Shown: positions 27,047 to 35,804 of the stretch, piece after piece | How the letters are laid out: each line of letters opens with the position of its first letter | Position numbering within the stretch: position 1 is the stretch's first letter | Source of the DNA: Phreatobacter sp. | GTDB lineage: Bacteria; Pseudomonadota; Alphaproteobacteria; Rhizobiales; Phreatobacteraceae | Assembly: GCF_030691135.1 (NCBI RefSeq) | Contig: NZ_JAUYFA010000031.1 | Location: forward strand, 1-64,000 | DNA: 64,000 nt | Reading direction: 5' to 3' | Notes under the pieces: generated by a model | Told to the model about the DNA's origin: nothing | Databases searched by the model: none | What the model saw: only the letters and a program-made list of their open reading frames with translations | Program-made: the position numbers and the translations under genes

Positions 27047-27880
27047 TCACCAGGCCACGGCGCCGCTGGTCCAGAAACCATAGGCGTAGCAGTCGACCGG
27101 ACTGGCGCTGCGGACGGGGTCGACCAGTTCCGGCTTGTCGAGCCTCACGATGAAGCAATCACCCGACTGGTGGAGGACGAGCTTGTAGTCGAGCCGGCTG
27201 CCCCGGTACAGCAGCCGATCCTTCGGCCCCTCCATCTGCCCGAGCCGCGTCTTCAGCGGCGGGATGGCTTCGGCAACCGCCGCAAAGGAATTCCAGGCAT
27301 CGGCTGTCGTCGGGAAAGTGCCGGTGTTGCGCCGGTATTCCTCGACGGCGTCGCGAATGGACTGCACCATCTGCACGTTCTTTTCGCTCTGCGCACGACC
27401 CTCGCGATAATGGTCTTCGACCACCACCGCGGCGCTGCGCGTGACGCTCTGGAACGCGAACAATGCACCGGCACCAAGGCAGAGGCCGAGGAGCAAGGCC
27501 AGCGCCGGGATCACGACCCCATCCCGCCGTGCCGCCGGGGCGGCCTCCGGCGCGCGCGGCACGCCCGGTCGCACCATGGCGGGATCGCCCTTCTCCTTCC
27601 ACGCGCCGGCGTAAGCGTCGCCGGAGCCGGCCGAAACCTGGTTCGGCGCCCGTGCAGAACCCGCGGATGCATATGGCTGACCAACATCCTGCTCGGCCTC
27701 GAACTGGCCGATCGCCGCTTCGAGTTCGTCCCGATAGCGCTGTGACTGCCGGCCTTGAGGGTCGCCCTCGATCGAAGACGCGAACTTGTCGACCCGCGCC
27801 CGAAGGGCGCCATAGAGTGCGCGCCGCTCATCGGGTGATGCGCCGTTCGCGTGGTCACGCAAGAGCTGGATGAAGTCCAT
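27047..27880 (-). CDS. single-TM protein with pseudopilin-like C-terminal domain
   Basis: Internal TM VVIPALALLLGLCLGAGALFAFQSV; then VQSIRDAVEEYRRNTGTFPTTADAW...KDRLLYRGSRLDYKLVLHQSGDCFIV resembling GspG-type C-termini. Confidence 0.65.
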   Translation of the reverse strand: MDFIQLLRDHANGASPDERRALYGALRARVDKFASSIEGDPQGRQSQRYRDELEAAIGQFEAEQDVGQPYASAGSARAPNQVSAGSGDAYAGAWKEKGDPAMVRPGVPRAPEAAPAARRDGVVIPALALLLGLCLGAGALFAFQSVTRSAAVVVEDHYREGRAQSEKNVQMVQSIRDAVEEYRRNTGTFPTTADAWNSFAAVAEAIPPLKTRLGQMEGPKDRLLYRGSRLDYKLVLHQSGDCFIVRLDKPELVDPVRSASPVDCYAYGFWTSGAVAW

Positions 27881-28024
27881 GCCTGGTTATGTCCGGTTCC
27901 AGCAAAGCTGACACAGTAGGATAGGGGAGCAGCAGAGGACGGCGCCAGCCTGCCCTCGCGTGATCATGATATACACGGCAGCTTGCCTGACAATGCGCGC
28001 AAGAGCCATCGCCAACACGGCCGA

Positions 28025-28738
28025 TCAGGCCGTGACCGGCTTCGGAAACTCGACATGCGCGCGCGCCAGACTGTCGAGATTGCCGATATCGCGATGATAA
28101 CCGGCGGTCTCATGGGCGAGGATTCGACCGACGAACCGAGGAATGACTTCAGTCGACAGGTCGACGAAGGGCTTGCCCAGTTGCGCCGCGGCCTCGGTCA
28201 CCTCCGGCTCGATGATATAGACGGCGGCGTTGGCGAGGTTGCCGGGCGGGTTCTCCACCTTCTCATGGAACGCCTGCACCAGATGCATGTCGTCCAGCTC
28301 GAGAATGCCGCAGGAGCGGGGATCGTCGGTGCGGAAGGCCAGCATGGTCATGGCCGCCCCGGGGGGGCGCCGCGCATGGGCCGACTGGAAGGCAGCGACG
28401 TCGAAGGTCGTCAGATTGTCGGCATGGGCCAGCAGGACGGGACCGGACCCCAGCGCGATGCGATTCGCCACCAGCGTGCCGCCCGTCCCCAGAAGCTCGG
28501 GTTCATGCACCAGCGTCACCCGGTCACGCCACGGTGACGCTGCCACATGGCGCTCGACCACGTCGGAGAGGTAATGCGTGTTGACGACCGCATGGCTGAT
28601 CGCATCGTCGCGAAAGATCAGGTCGAGCCAGTAATCCATCAGCGGACGGCCGTGGATCGGCACCAGGCATTTCGGCACGGTGTCGGTAAGCGGCCTCAGA
28701 CGGGTTCCGAACCCGGCCGCCAGCAGCAGCGCGCGCAT
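28025..28738 (-). CDS. sugar-phosphate nucleotidyltransferase (HddC/mannose-1-P guanylyltransferase-like)
   Basis: MRALLLAAGFGTRLRPLTDTVPKCLVPIHGRPLMDYWLD. Confidence 0.9.
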   Translation of the reverse strand: MRALLLAAGFGTRLRPLTDTVPKCLVPIHGRPLMDYWLDLIFRDDAISHAVVNTHYLSDVVERHVAASPWRDRVTLVHEPELLGTGGTLVANRIALGSGPVLLAHADNLTTFDVAAFQSAHARRPPGAAMTMLAFRTDDPRSCGILELDDMHLVQAFHEKVENPPGNLANAAVYIIEPEVTEAAAQLGKPFVDLSTEVIPRFVGRILAHETAGYHRDIGNLDSLARAHVEFPKPVTA

Positions 28739-28740
28739 GT

Positions 28741-30255
28741 TCAGGTCCTCCGCTCGCGCAGTTCACCCATCACTTCCTGATGCTGGATGGGCAGATTGCC
28801 GACCCGCGACACCTGGATGGCGGCCGCGATCGATCCGAGATAGCTCGAACGCCAGATGTCGACTCCGGCGCACAGCGCCATCGACATGCAGGTGAAGAGG
28901 GAATCGCCCGCGCCGGCCACGTCCTTGGGGTTGTTGTTGAATGCCGGGAGCCGGTCGAGCCGCTCCTCGCCCTGTTTTTCGCCGAGCACGATCATGCCTT
29001 CGGCGCCGAGCGTCACCACCACATTGACGGCGCGGGCCTTGTCCCGGAGCCGGGAGGCCACGACGGCGATGCCGGCTTCGGCATCCTGCACATGAAGGGC
29101 GAGCCTGGCCTCGCGCTCGGTCGGCGTGACCAACTGCATCCCCCGGAAACGGGAAATGTCAGCCATCTGGGACGAGGCCTGGCTGTCCGCCGACATCGGC
29201 ACCTTGCGGGCCTGCGCGGCCTCGGCCACCGCATCGACCAGCGGCTGCGGCAGGCAGCCATAGTTGAAGTCGGAGAACAGGATCAGGTCCGTATGCTTGA
29301 TGCGGGATTTGATCCAGCGCAGCATTTTCGACTGCAGTTCCTGCTCCACCGCATGCTGGCGCAGGTCATTGACCCGCAGCAGGGTCTTGCCGTTGGCCCG
29401 GTAGCGGGCCTTGACAGTCGTCGGACGCGTCCGATCCACCATGACGCTGGCGTTGACGTTGTAGCGCGCCAGATTTTCGCGGGCATAGGCCGCATGCCGG
29501 TCGTGCCCCGCGACGGTCAGGAACTCGACCTCTGCCCCGAGGCCGCGTGCATGGGCCGAAACAATCCCGGCGCCGCCGACGAAGGTCTTCTTGTTGATCG
29601 GCGTCACCACGATGGTGGGGTCTTCCTGCGACATGCCCAGGGGCTCGCAGTTGACGTATTCGTCGATGATCAGATCGCCGATCACCAGGACACGCATTCC
29701 GGCAAACTGCGGCAGGATTTTCGCCAGATCGCCGATCCGGAAACCATGGCGCTCCGGGAAGTCGGTCGGCCGCTGGATGTTGGGCCGGTCATTGCCGGCG
29801 AACTCCTTGGCGATCAGGTCGTCCGTGGAGAAGCGCAGCTCGCCGGCGCTGAACAGCAGCTTGCCGCCATAGCCATCAAGGACCGCTTCTTCGGGATTGT
29901 ACTCCGTCGCGAACTCCTTGCCCTTCACCACCAGGTCGGGCCGGAGCCGGTCGATGAAGCGGCTCGCATCCTCGCGCATCTCGACGGCGTGGTGGACATA
30001 GGAGATCGCGTTCAGGGCCTCGAGCCTGAGAGCCATCGGCACGGTCACACCCTGGGCGCCGTCGGGCTTCAGGCCGATCACCAGCGTGTCGCAGGCCTCG
30101 GCAGCGAATTTGAGCACGCGCATGTGGCCGGCATGGATGACGTTGAAATTGCCGGAGATGAAACCGATGCGCTTGTGCGGGCCGACCTGCTGGCGGATCT
30201 GCTCGGGCGTGAGCGCGGGATCGCTGGCCGAGTCGAGGTTACGCAAATGGGCCAT
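28741..30255 (-). CDS. bifunctional cytidylyltransferase-type nucleotidyltransferase + PfkB carbohydrate kinase (HldE-like, reversed domain order)
   Basis: N-terminal IGFISGNFNVIHAGHMRVLKFA (GxFxxxHxGH-type), C-terminal VLVIGDLIIDEYV...VGGAGIVSAHARGLGA...DVAGAGDSLFTCMSMAL (PfkB/RfaE1). Confidence 0.88.
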   Translation of the reverse strand: MAHLRNLDSASDPALTPEQIRQQVGPHKRIGFISGNFNVIHAGHMRVLKFAAEACDTLVIGLKPDGAQGVTVPMALRLEALNAISYVHHAVEMREDASRFIDRLRPDLVVKGKEFATEYNPEEAVLDGYGGKLLFSAGELRFSTDDLIAKEFAGNDRPNIQRPTDFPERHGFRIGDLAKILPQFAGMRVLVIGDLIIDEYVNCEPLGMSQEDPTIVVTPINKKTFVGGAGIVSAHARGLGAEVEFLTVAGHDRHAAYARENLARYNVNASVMVDRTRPTTVKARYRANGKTLLRVNDLRQHAVEQELQSKMLRWIKSRIKHTDLILFSDFNYGCLPQPLVDAVAEAAQARKVPMSADSQASSQMADISRFRGMQLVTPTEREARLALHVQDAEAGIAVVASRLRDKARAVNVVVTLGAEGMIVLGEKQGEERLDRLPAFNNNPKDVAGAGDSLFTCMSMALCAGVDIWRSSYLGSIAAAIQVSRVGNLPIQHQEVMGELRERRT

Positions 30256-30672
30256 GGGGTTCCCCCGAGAAACGACGATGCCCCGATACGACGGGCGACG
30301 CGCAGGGTCCAGTAGAAAATCGGGTCGGAAAGTAACAGGGAAAAGAGCGAAATCAGCGGGTTGCTTCCAGGTGACCGACTTGCCCGCGGATCGGGCGAGG
30401 AGCTTTTTGCCGGGATTGGCATCGATGCAACGGCAAAACAGGGATGTTCGCCACCAGTGGGACCGCCGGTAGGATCACTTGTCGCGACGATAGTGGCGGC
30501 GCCTGCCCGCCATCGGTCACCGATCGAAAGACAAAGTGATTGGGCGGGCGGCGCGGCGGCCTCTAAGTGGCGCTGGTCGATTGCAAAATTCGGCCGTTTG
30601 AACCGATTCTGCGGCCTTCCACGGCGAGTGCCGGCATCGCCGTCCGACCGAAAGAAACCGAGCCCCATCCGC

Positions 30673-31821
30673 ATGACTCAGAACCTCCCGCTCGCCTCCA
30701 TTCCCTTGATCGATCTCGGCGCTCAGCGGCGCCGGCTCGGCGCGGCGGTCGATGCCGCGATCATGAAGGTCGTGGACCATGGTGCCTACATCATGGGTCC
30801 CGAGGTTTTCGCACTGGAGAAGGCGCTTTCGGAATTTTGTGGTGCCAGACATTCGATTTCCTGCTCGTCCGGTACCGATGCCCTTGCCCTCATTCTGATG
30901 GCGAAGGGCGTGAAGCCCGGTGACGCGGTCCTCTGCCCCTCCTTCACGTTCGCCGCCACGGCGGAGGTCGTCGCCTGGCTCGGCGCCAGTCCGGTCTTCG
31001 TCGACGTTCATGCCGAGACCTTCAACCTCGACCGCGCCTCGCTCGAGCAGGGCCTCGTCACGGCGAAGGCGGCCGGCCTGCGGCCCGTCGGCGTCATCGC
31101 CGTCGACCTGTTCGGCCAGTCCGCCGATTACGACGCCATCGAGCCCTTCTGCGCCGAGAATGGCCTCTGGCTGCTCGATGATGCCGCCCAGTCCTTCGGC
31201 GGTAGCTACAAGGGCCGGAAGATCGGCACGATCGGCATGGCGACGGCGACGTCCTTCTTCCCGGCCAAGCCGCTCGGCTGCTACGGCGATGGCGGCGCCG
31301 TCTTCACCGATGATGACGGAATCGCCGACGTGATCCGGTCGCTGCGCATCCACGGACAGAACAACGAGGACAAATACGATAACCAGCGCATCGGCATGAC
31401 CGGCCGGATGGACACCATCCAGGCCGCCGTGCTGATCGAAAAGCTCAAGATCTTCGGTGACGAGATCGTCGCGCGGAACATCGTCGCGGCGCGCTACAAC
31501 GAGGCTCTCGCCTCGCTCGTCGACGTACCGCGCGTGCCCGAGGACCTCGTCTCGGTCTGGGCGCAGTATACGATCCTGCTCCGCGGCCGCGATCGCACCG
31601 AATTCGCCGCCCGGCTGAAGGCGCAGGGAATTCCCACGGCCATCTACTATCCCCGCCCCCTGCATCAGCAGACGGCCTACAGGCGCTATCCCGTCGCCGG
31701 CAACGGCTTGCCCGTCTCCGACCGTCTCGCGGTCGAGGTAATCAGCCTGCCGATGCACCCCTATCTCGACGAGGCGCTGCAAAGCCGCGTGATCGAGAGC
31801 GTACGCGCGGCGCTGGCATGA
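30673..31821 (+). CDS. DegT/DnrJ/EryC1/StrS aminotransferase
   Basis: IDLGAQRRRLG, ISCSSGTDALALILMA, LLDDAAQSFGGSYKGRKIGTIGMATATSFFPAKPLGCYGDGGAVFTDD. Confidence 0.95.
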   Translation: MTQNLPLASIPLIDLGAQRRRLGAAVDAAIMKVVDHGAYIMGPEVFALEKALSEFCGARHSISCSSGTDALALILMAKGVKPGDAVLCPSFTFAATAEVVAWLGASPVFVDVHAETFNLDRASLEQGLVTAKAAGLRPVGVIAVDLFGQSADYDAIEPFCAENGLWLLDDAAQSFGGSYKGRKIGTIGMATATSFFPAKPLGCYGDGGAVFTDDDGIADVIRSLRIHGQNNEDKYDNQRIGMTGRMDTIQAAVLIEKLKIFGDEIVARNIVAARYNEALASLVDVPRVPEDLVSVWAQYTILLRGRDRTEFAARLKAQGIPTAIYYPRPLHQQTAYRRYPVAGNGLPVSDRLAVEVISLPMHPYLDEALQSRVIESVRAALA

Positions 31822-32041
31822 CGGCGGCCGCGGTCCGGTTCGCCTAACAGGCTTGCCGCGCCGATCGGGGCACGTCCTGCACATGGCTGCTCCACGCGTG
31901 CTCTTCCGGCCACAGACCCTGGGCATATCTCGCTGAATCGCCGGCAGGGCGGTTGACGGCGACCTTGGTCAAGGACGAGGGTATAAGCGTGCTAAAGCAG
32001 TGCAGCATGCGTTCAAGGCGTAGGTGTCGAGGAGTATCGGC

Positions 32042-32134
32042 GTGAATGTAGAGACCGCCTTCGAGTTGGCCGCGCTGGTTTTGGGTTTGGCTTCAGCCTG
32101 GCTGGTCGTTCGCGACCGTCTCCGCGCCTACTGA
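32042..32134 (+). CDS. putative 30-aa single-TM microprotein
   Basis: GTG start with GAGGAG about 8 nt upstream; MNVETAFELAALVLGLASAWLVVRDRLRAY stop; below the ORF-track cutoff. Confidence 0.45.
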   Translation: MNVETAFELAALVLGLASAWLVVRDRLRAY

Positions 32135-32311
32135 TCCGACAGTTCGCCCCCCGGCCTTCCTCTGAAAATCCGGAAAGGTGCGTCGGGCTTGCGCTATAGC
32201 CCTCCCCTACATGCTGCATGCAGGTCGCATCGGATGCCGGATCGAATCGGCTAGCGTGACGTTCCGCCTCTCGGGGGCGGATGATCGGCACCAGCGCGGT
32301 CCTTCTCGACG

Positions 32312-33334
32312 ATGCCAGCTTCCTCTAGTCTCCTGACGGCCGGCCTCGCATGTGCCGCCGCGTCCATCGTCTCCTGGCTGGCCATCGCCGCCTTGCGGCC
32401 CTGGCTGAGACGTGTCGCCGGCGCCAGACCCGACGCCCGCTCCTCCCACAAGGACGTGACGCCGCAGGGCGCCGGCATCGGCGTCGTGGCGAGCATCATC
32501 CTCGTCGCCGGCATGGCCGCGATCCTGGCGGGTGCCGCCGAGGTCCGCCTCCTCGCCCTGCTGGCGGCCGTCGCCGGACTGACGGTCCTCGGTTTCATCG
32601 ACGACGTCCGCCCCATCGCCTGGGCGCCCAAACTCGCAGTGCAGGCGGTGGCGGCGGTGCTGGCGACCCTGAGCCTTCCCGCCGACGCGACGCTGGTACC
32701 GCCGGCACTGTTCTGGGCCGAACGCGCCGTAGCCGCCCTGGTGCTGCTCACCACGATCAACATCGTCAATTTCATCGACGGCATCGACGAGATCACCCTA
32801 GCCCATGCGGCGCCGGCCTTCGCCATGATCTGGGCGGCAGCTCTGCTGATGCCGATGGGCGGGGCGACAAGCGTCATCGCCGCTGCCGGCCTCGGCGCGA
32901 TGGCCGGGTTCTGGCCCTGGAATCGGCATCCGGCATCGATCTTCCTGGGGGATTCTGGCAGCTTGCCGCTCGGCCTGCTGCTGGGTTGGCTGGCGCTGAA
33001 CCTCGCCCTCCAGGGCCAGCCGGCTGCAGCGCTCCTCGTGCTGCTCTACCCGCTCGTCGATGGTGGCCTGACCCTCTTGCGGCGTTTCCTCGCAGGCCGA
33101 AGGCTCACCGAGCCCCATCGTGACCACGCCTACCAGCGCGCCGTCGACAATGGCCTGAGAGCGCCGCGGGTGGCGCTCACCGTCGCCCTGGTCTCGATCC
33201 TCTGCGGCGGGCTCGCCCTCGTCTCCATCCGCGCCGAAGGTGCCTGGGCTGCGGCCGCGATGCTCACCATCGGCACGGCCGTGGTGCTCCTGCCCGTCAT
33301 CGCCTGGCTGCAGCGACCGAGGCGCAGCCCATGA
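32312..33334 (+). CDS. glycosyltransferase family 4 / WecA-MraY family sugar-phosphate transferase
   Basis: Multi-TM; DARSSHKDVTPQGAGIGVV, FIDDVRPI, NIVNFIDGIDE, SIFLGDSGSLPLG. Confidence 0.93.
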   Translation: MPASSSLLTAGLACAAASIVSWLAIAALRPWLRRVAGARPDARSSHKDVTPQGAGIGVVASIILVAGMAAILAGAAEVRLLALLAAVAGLTVLGFIDDVRPIAWAPKLAVQAVAAVLATLSLPADATLVPPALFWAERAVAALVLLTTINIVNFIDGIDEITLAHAAPAFAMIWAAALLMPMGGATSVIAAAGLGAMAGFWPWNRHPASIFLGDSGSLPLGLLLGWLALNLALQGQPAAALLVLLYPLVDGGLTLLRRFLAGRRLTEPHRDHAYQRAVDNGLRAPRVALTVALVSILCGGLALVSIRAEGAWAAAAMLTIGTAVVLLPVIAWLQRPRRSP

Positions 33335-34263
33335 GGATCCTCGTCACCGGCGCGAGCGGCTTCGTCGGCACGGCGCTCGCCGCGAACCTTGCCGAACGCG
33401 GGCACTTTGTCCGCGCAGCGGCGCGTGGCCCCCTTCCCGCCAGCATCGCGGGCCGCGTCACGCCCGCCGCCCTGCCCGACCTCGTTGCCGGCCAGGACCT
33501 CGATGAGGCCTTCGCGCGGCTTCTCGACGGCATCGACGCCGTCGTCCATGCCGCCGGCCTCGCCCACCAGCCCGCGGGGATCGACGAGGCCGTGATGCAG
33601 GCCGTCAACGCCGACTCTTCGGCAAGCCTCGCCCGCGCCGCGCGTCGCCAAGGCATAGGGGGCTTCGTGCTGATCTCGTCGATACGGGCGGTGAGCGGGC
33701 CGTCAGCCGCATGGCTCCTGACGGAGGCGGCGGAAGCAAACCCCACCGACGCCTATGGGCGTTCGAAGCGCGCGGCGGAATGTGCGGTCGCAGCGGCCCT
33801 GCCAGAGGCGACGATCCTGCGACCGCCGATCATCCATGGCGCCGGAGCAAAGGGCAACATGGCGCGCCTCGCCCGCCTCGCCCGCCTCCCCTTGCCACTG
33901 CCGCTCGCAGGGCTCGCGGGCCGCCGGTCGATCCTCTCCGACGCCAATCTCGCCAGTGCCGTCGCTTTCGTTCTGGACAATCCCGAGACGCGGGGGCGCG
34001 CCTTCCATCTCGACGACGGTGAGCCGCTGACCTTGCCGGAGATGGCAGCGTCGATGCGGCAGGCTGTCGGCCGTCCGCCGGGCATCGCAGCCCTGCCCTT
34101 CGCCCTCGCCGAGCGGATGATCGCGCGCCTGTTCCCCGGCATCGCCGGGCAGGTGCTGGGCGATCTTGTCGTGGACGATGGCGCGTTGCGCGCTCTCGGC
34201 TGGCGGCCGGTCGAGCCCTCGGGTGCGGGTCTCGGCCGGCTGATGCGGGCAACGGGCGCTTAG
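33331..34263 (+). CDS. NAD-dependent epimerase/dehydratase
   Basis: MRILVTGASGFVGTALAANLAERGH, SSIRAVSG, YGRSKRAAE; start overlaps the GT4 stop. Confidence 0.92.
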   Translation: MRILVTGASGFVGTALAANLAERGHFVRAAARGPLPASIAGRVTPAALPDLVAGQDLDEAFARLLDGIDAVVHAAGLAHQPAGIDEAVMQAVNADSSASLARAARRQGIGGFVLISSIRAVSGPSAAWLLTEAAEANPTDAYGRSKRAAECAVAAALPEATILRPPIIHGAGAKGNMARLARLARLPLPLPLAGLAGRRSILSDANLASAVAFVLDNPETRGRAFHLDDGEPLTLPEMAASMRQAVGRPPGIAALPFALAERMIARLFPGIAGQVLGDLVVDDGALRALGWRPVEPSGAGLGRLMRATGA

Positions 34264-35717
34264 ACGCGCTTGTAGTCGTCCTGGCTGCGGACGATGTCGT
34301 CCTCGCCGAGATAGCTGCCCGACTGCACCTCGATGAGCTCCAGCGGAATCTTCCCGTCATTCGACAGGCGGTGCCAGGCGCCCAGCGGGATATAGACGTT
34401 CTCGTTCTCGCGCACGATCTTCGAGACCTCGTCGACCTCGACGGTCGCCGTGCCCTTGACGACGATCCAGTGCTCGGCGCGGTGGAAATGCTTCTGCAGC
34501 GACAGCCGCGCGCCCGGCTTCACCACGATGCGCTTCACCTGGAAACGCTCGCCCCGGTCGACGCTCTCGTAGGAACCCCAGGGGCGCAGCACCCGGCGAT
34601 GCTCCTCGGCGAGCCGGCGGCGCTGGGCATCGCCGCCGCGCAGATCCGCCACGAGTGTCTTGAGCTCACCTGCAACCTGGCGGCCGGCCACCAGGACGGC
34701 ATCCTTGGTGGCGACCACGACGACGTCGTCGAGGCCGATCACCGCGGTGTGGACATCGTCGCTCGACACATAGGAATTGCGCGTTCCCACCAGCGACACG
34801 GCGCCACGCGCGGCATTTCCGTCGGCATCCTTCGCCGAGGCATCCCACAGTGCGTCCCACGAACCGAGATCCGACCAGGCGTAGTCGGCCTCGATGACGG
34901 CGGCGCGGTCGGTGCGCTCCATCACGGCATAGTCGACGGACTTCGCGGGAGAGGCGGCGAAGGCTTCGCGATCGATACGCTCGAAGGTGACGTTGCCGGT
35001 CTGGTCGACGCTCATCGACCCGGCGACGGCCTTGGCGGCTGCGGCGATCTCCGGCTCGAAACGTGCGAGCTCGGCGAGGAAGACGTCGGCGCGGAACAGG
35101 AAATTGCCTGAGTTCCAGAGATAGTTCTCGGCGAGGAAGGTCTTCGCCTTGTCCTCGTCGGGCTTTTCCACGAAGGCGGCGACCATCCGCACCCGGCCGT
35201 CCATGACGTCGCCGGGGCGGATATAGCCGTAGCCGGTGGCCGGATGGGTCGGGCGGATGCCGAAGGTGACCAGCGCTCCGGCCTCGGCCACCGCGAGTCC
35301 GGCCTCGGCCGTCGCGGCGAAGGCGGCGGCGTCGGTGACGAGGTGGTCGGCGGCCAGCACCAGCATGACAGCGTCCGGATCTGCGGCCGCGACGAGTTCG
35401 GCGGCCACCGCGATGGCGGGACCGGAATCCCGCCGCATGGGCTCGAGCACGATGCGACCGGGCGTGCCCGCGCGCGCCAGCTGGTCGGCGACGAGGAAGC
35501 GGAAATCCTCGCCGGTGACGATCACCGGATCGGTGAAGATGGCGCGGTCGCCGACGCGGGCCAGCGTCTCCTCGAACGTCGAGCGATCGCCGAGGAGCGG
35601 CAGGAACTGCTTCGGATAGGCCTCACGCGAGGCGGGCCAGAGACGCGTCCCCGCGCCGCCGGAGAGGATGACCGGAACGATCCGCGTCTGCTTCGGCATC
35701 GAAGGCATATCCTTCAC
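34260..35717 (-). CDS. manC: mannose-1-phosphate guanylyltransferase / mannose-6-phosphate isomerase
   Basis: VPVILSGGAGTRLWPASREAYPKQFLPL; C-terminal RPWGSYESVDRGERFQVKRIVVKPGARLSLQKHFHRAEHWIVVKGTATVE. Confidence 0.95.
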   Translation of the reverse strand: MKDMPSMPKQTRIVPVILSGGAGTRLWPASREAYPKQFLPLLGDRSTFEETLARVGDRAIFTDPVIVTGEDFRFLVADQLARAGTPGRIVLEPMRRDSGPAIAVAAELVAAADPDAVMLVLAADHLVTDAAAFAATAEAGLAVAEAGALVTFGIRPTHPATGYGYIRPGDVMDGRVRMVAAFVEKPDEDKAKTFLAENYLWNSGNFLFRADVFLAELARFEPEIAAAAKAVAGSMSVDQTGNVTFERIDREAFAASPAKSVDYAVMERTDRAAVIEADYAWSDLGSWDALWDASAKDADGNAARGAVSLVGTRNSYVSSDDVHTAVIGLDDVVVVATKDAVLVAGRQVAGELKTLVADLRGGDAQRRRLAEEHRRVLRPWGSYESVDRGERFQVKRIVVKPGARLSLQKHFHRAEHWIVVKGTATVEVDEVSKIVRENENVYIPLGAWHRLSNDGKIPLELIEVQSGSYLGEDDIVRSQDDYKRV

Positions 35718-35804
35718 TTTTCGCTCAGCATGTCGGCGCGTTACCTACCCTCTGGCCGTCCGACGCGCCACAGCCATCTGTCGGAATGGTCAACGCTGCG
35801 ACGT

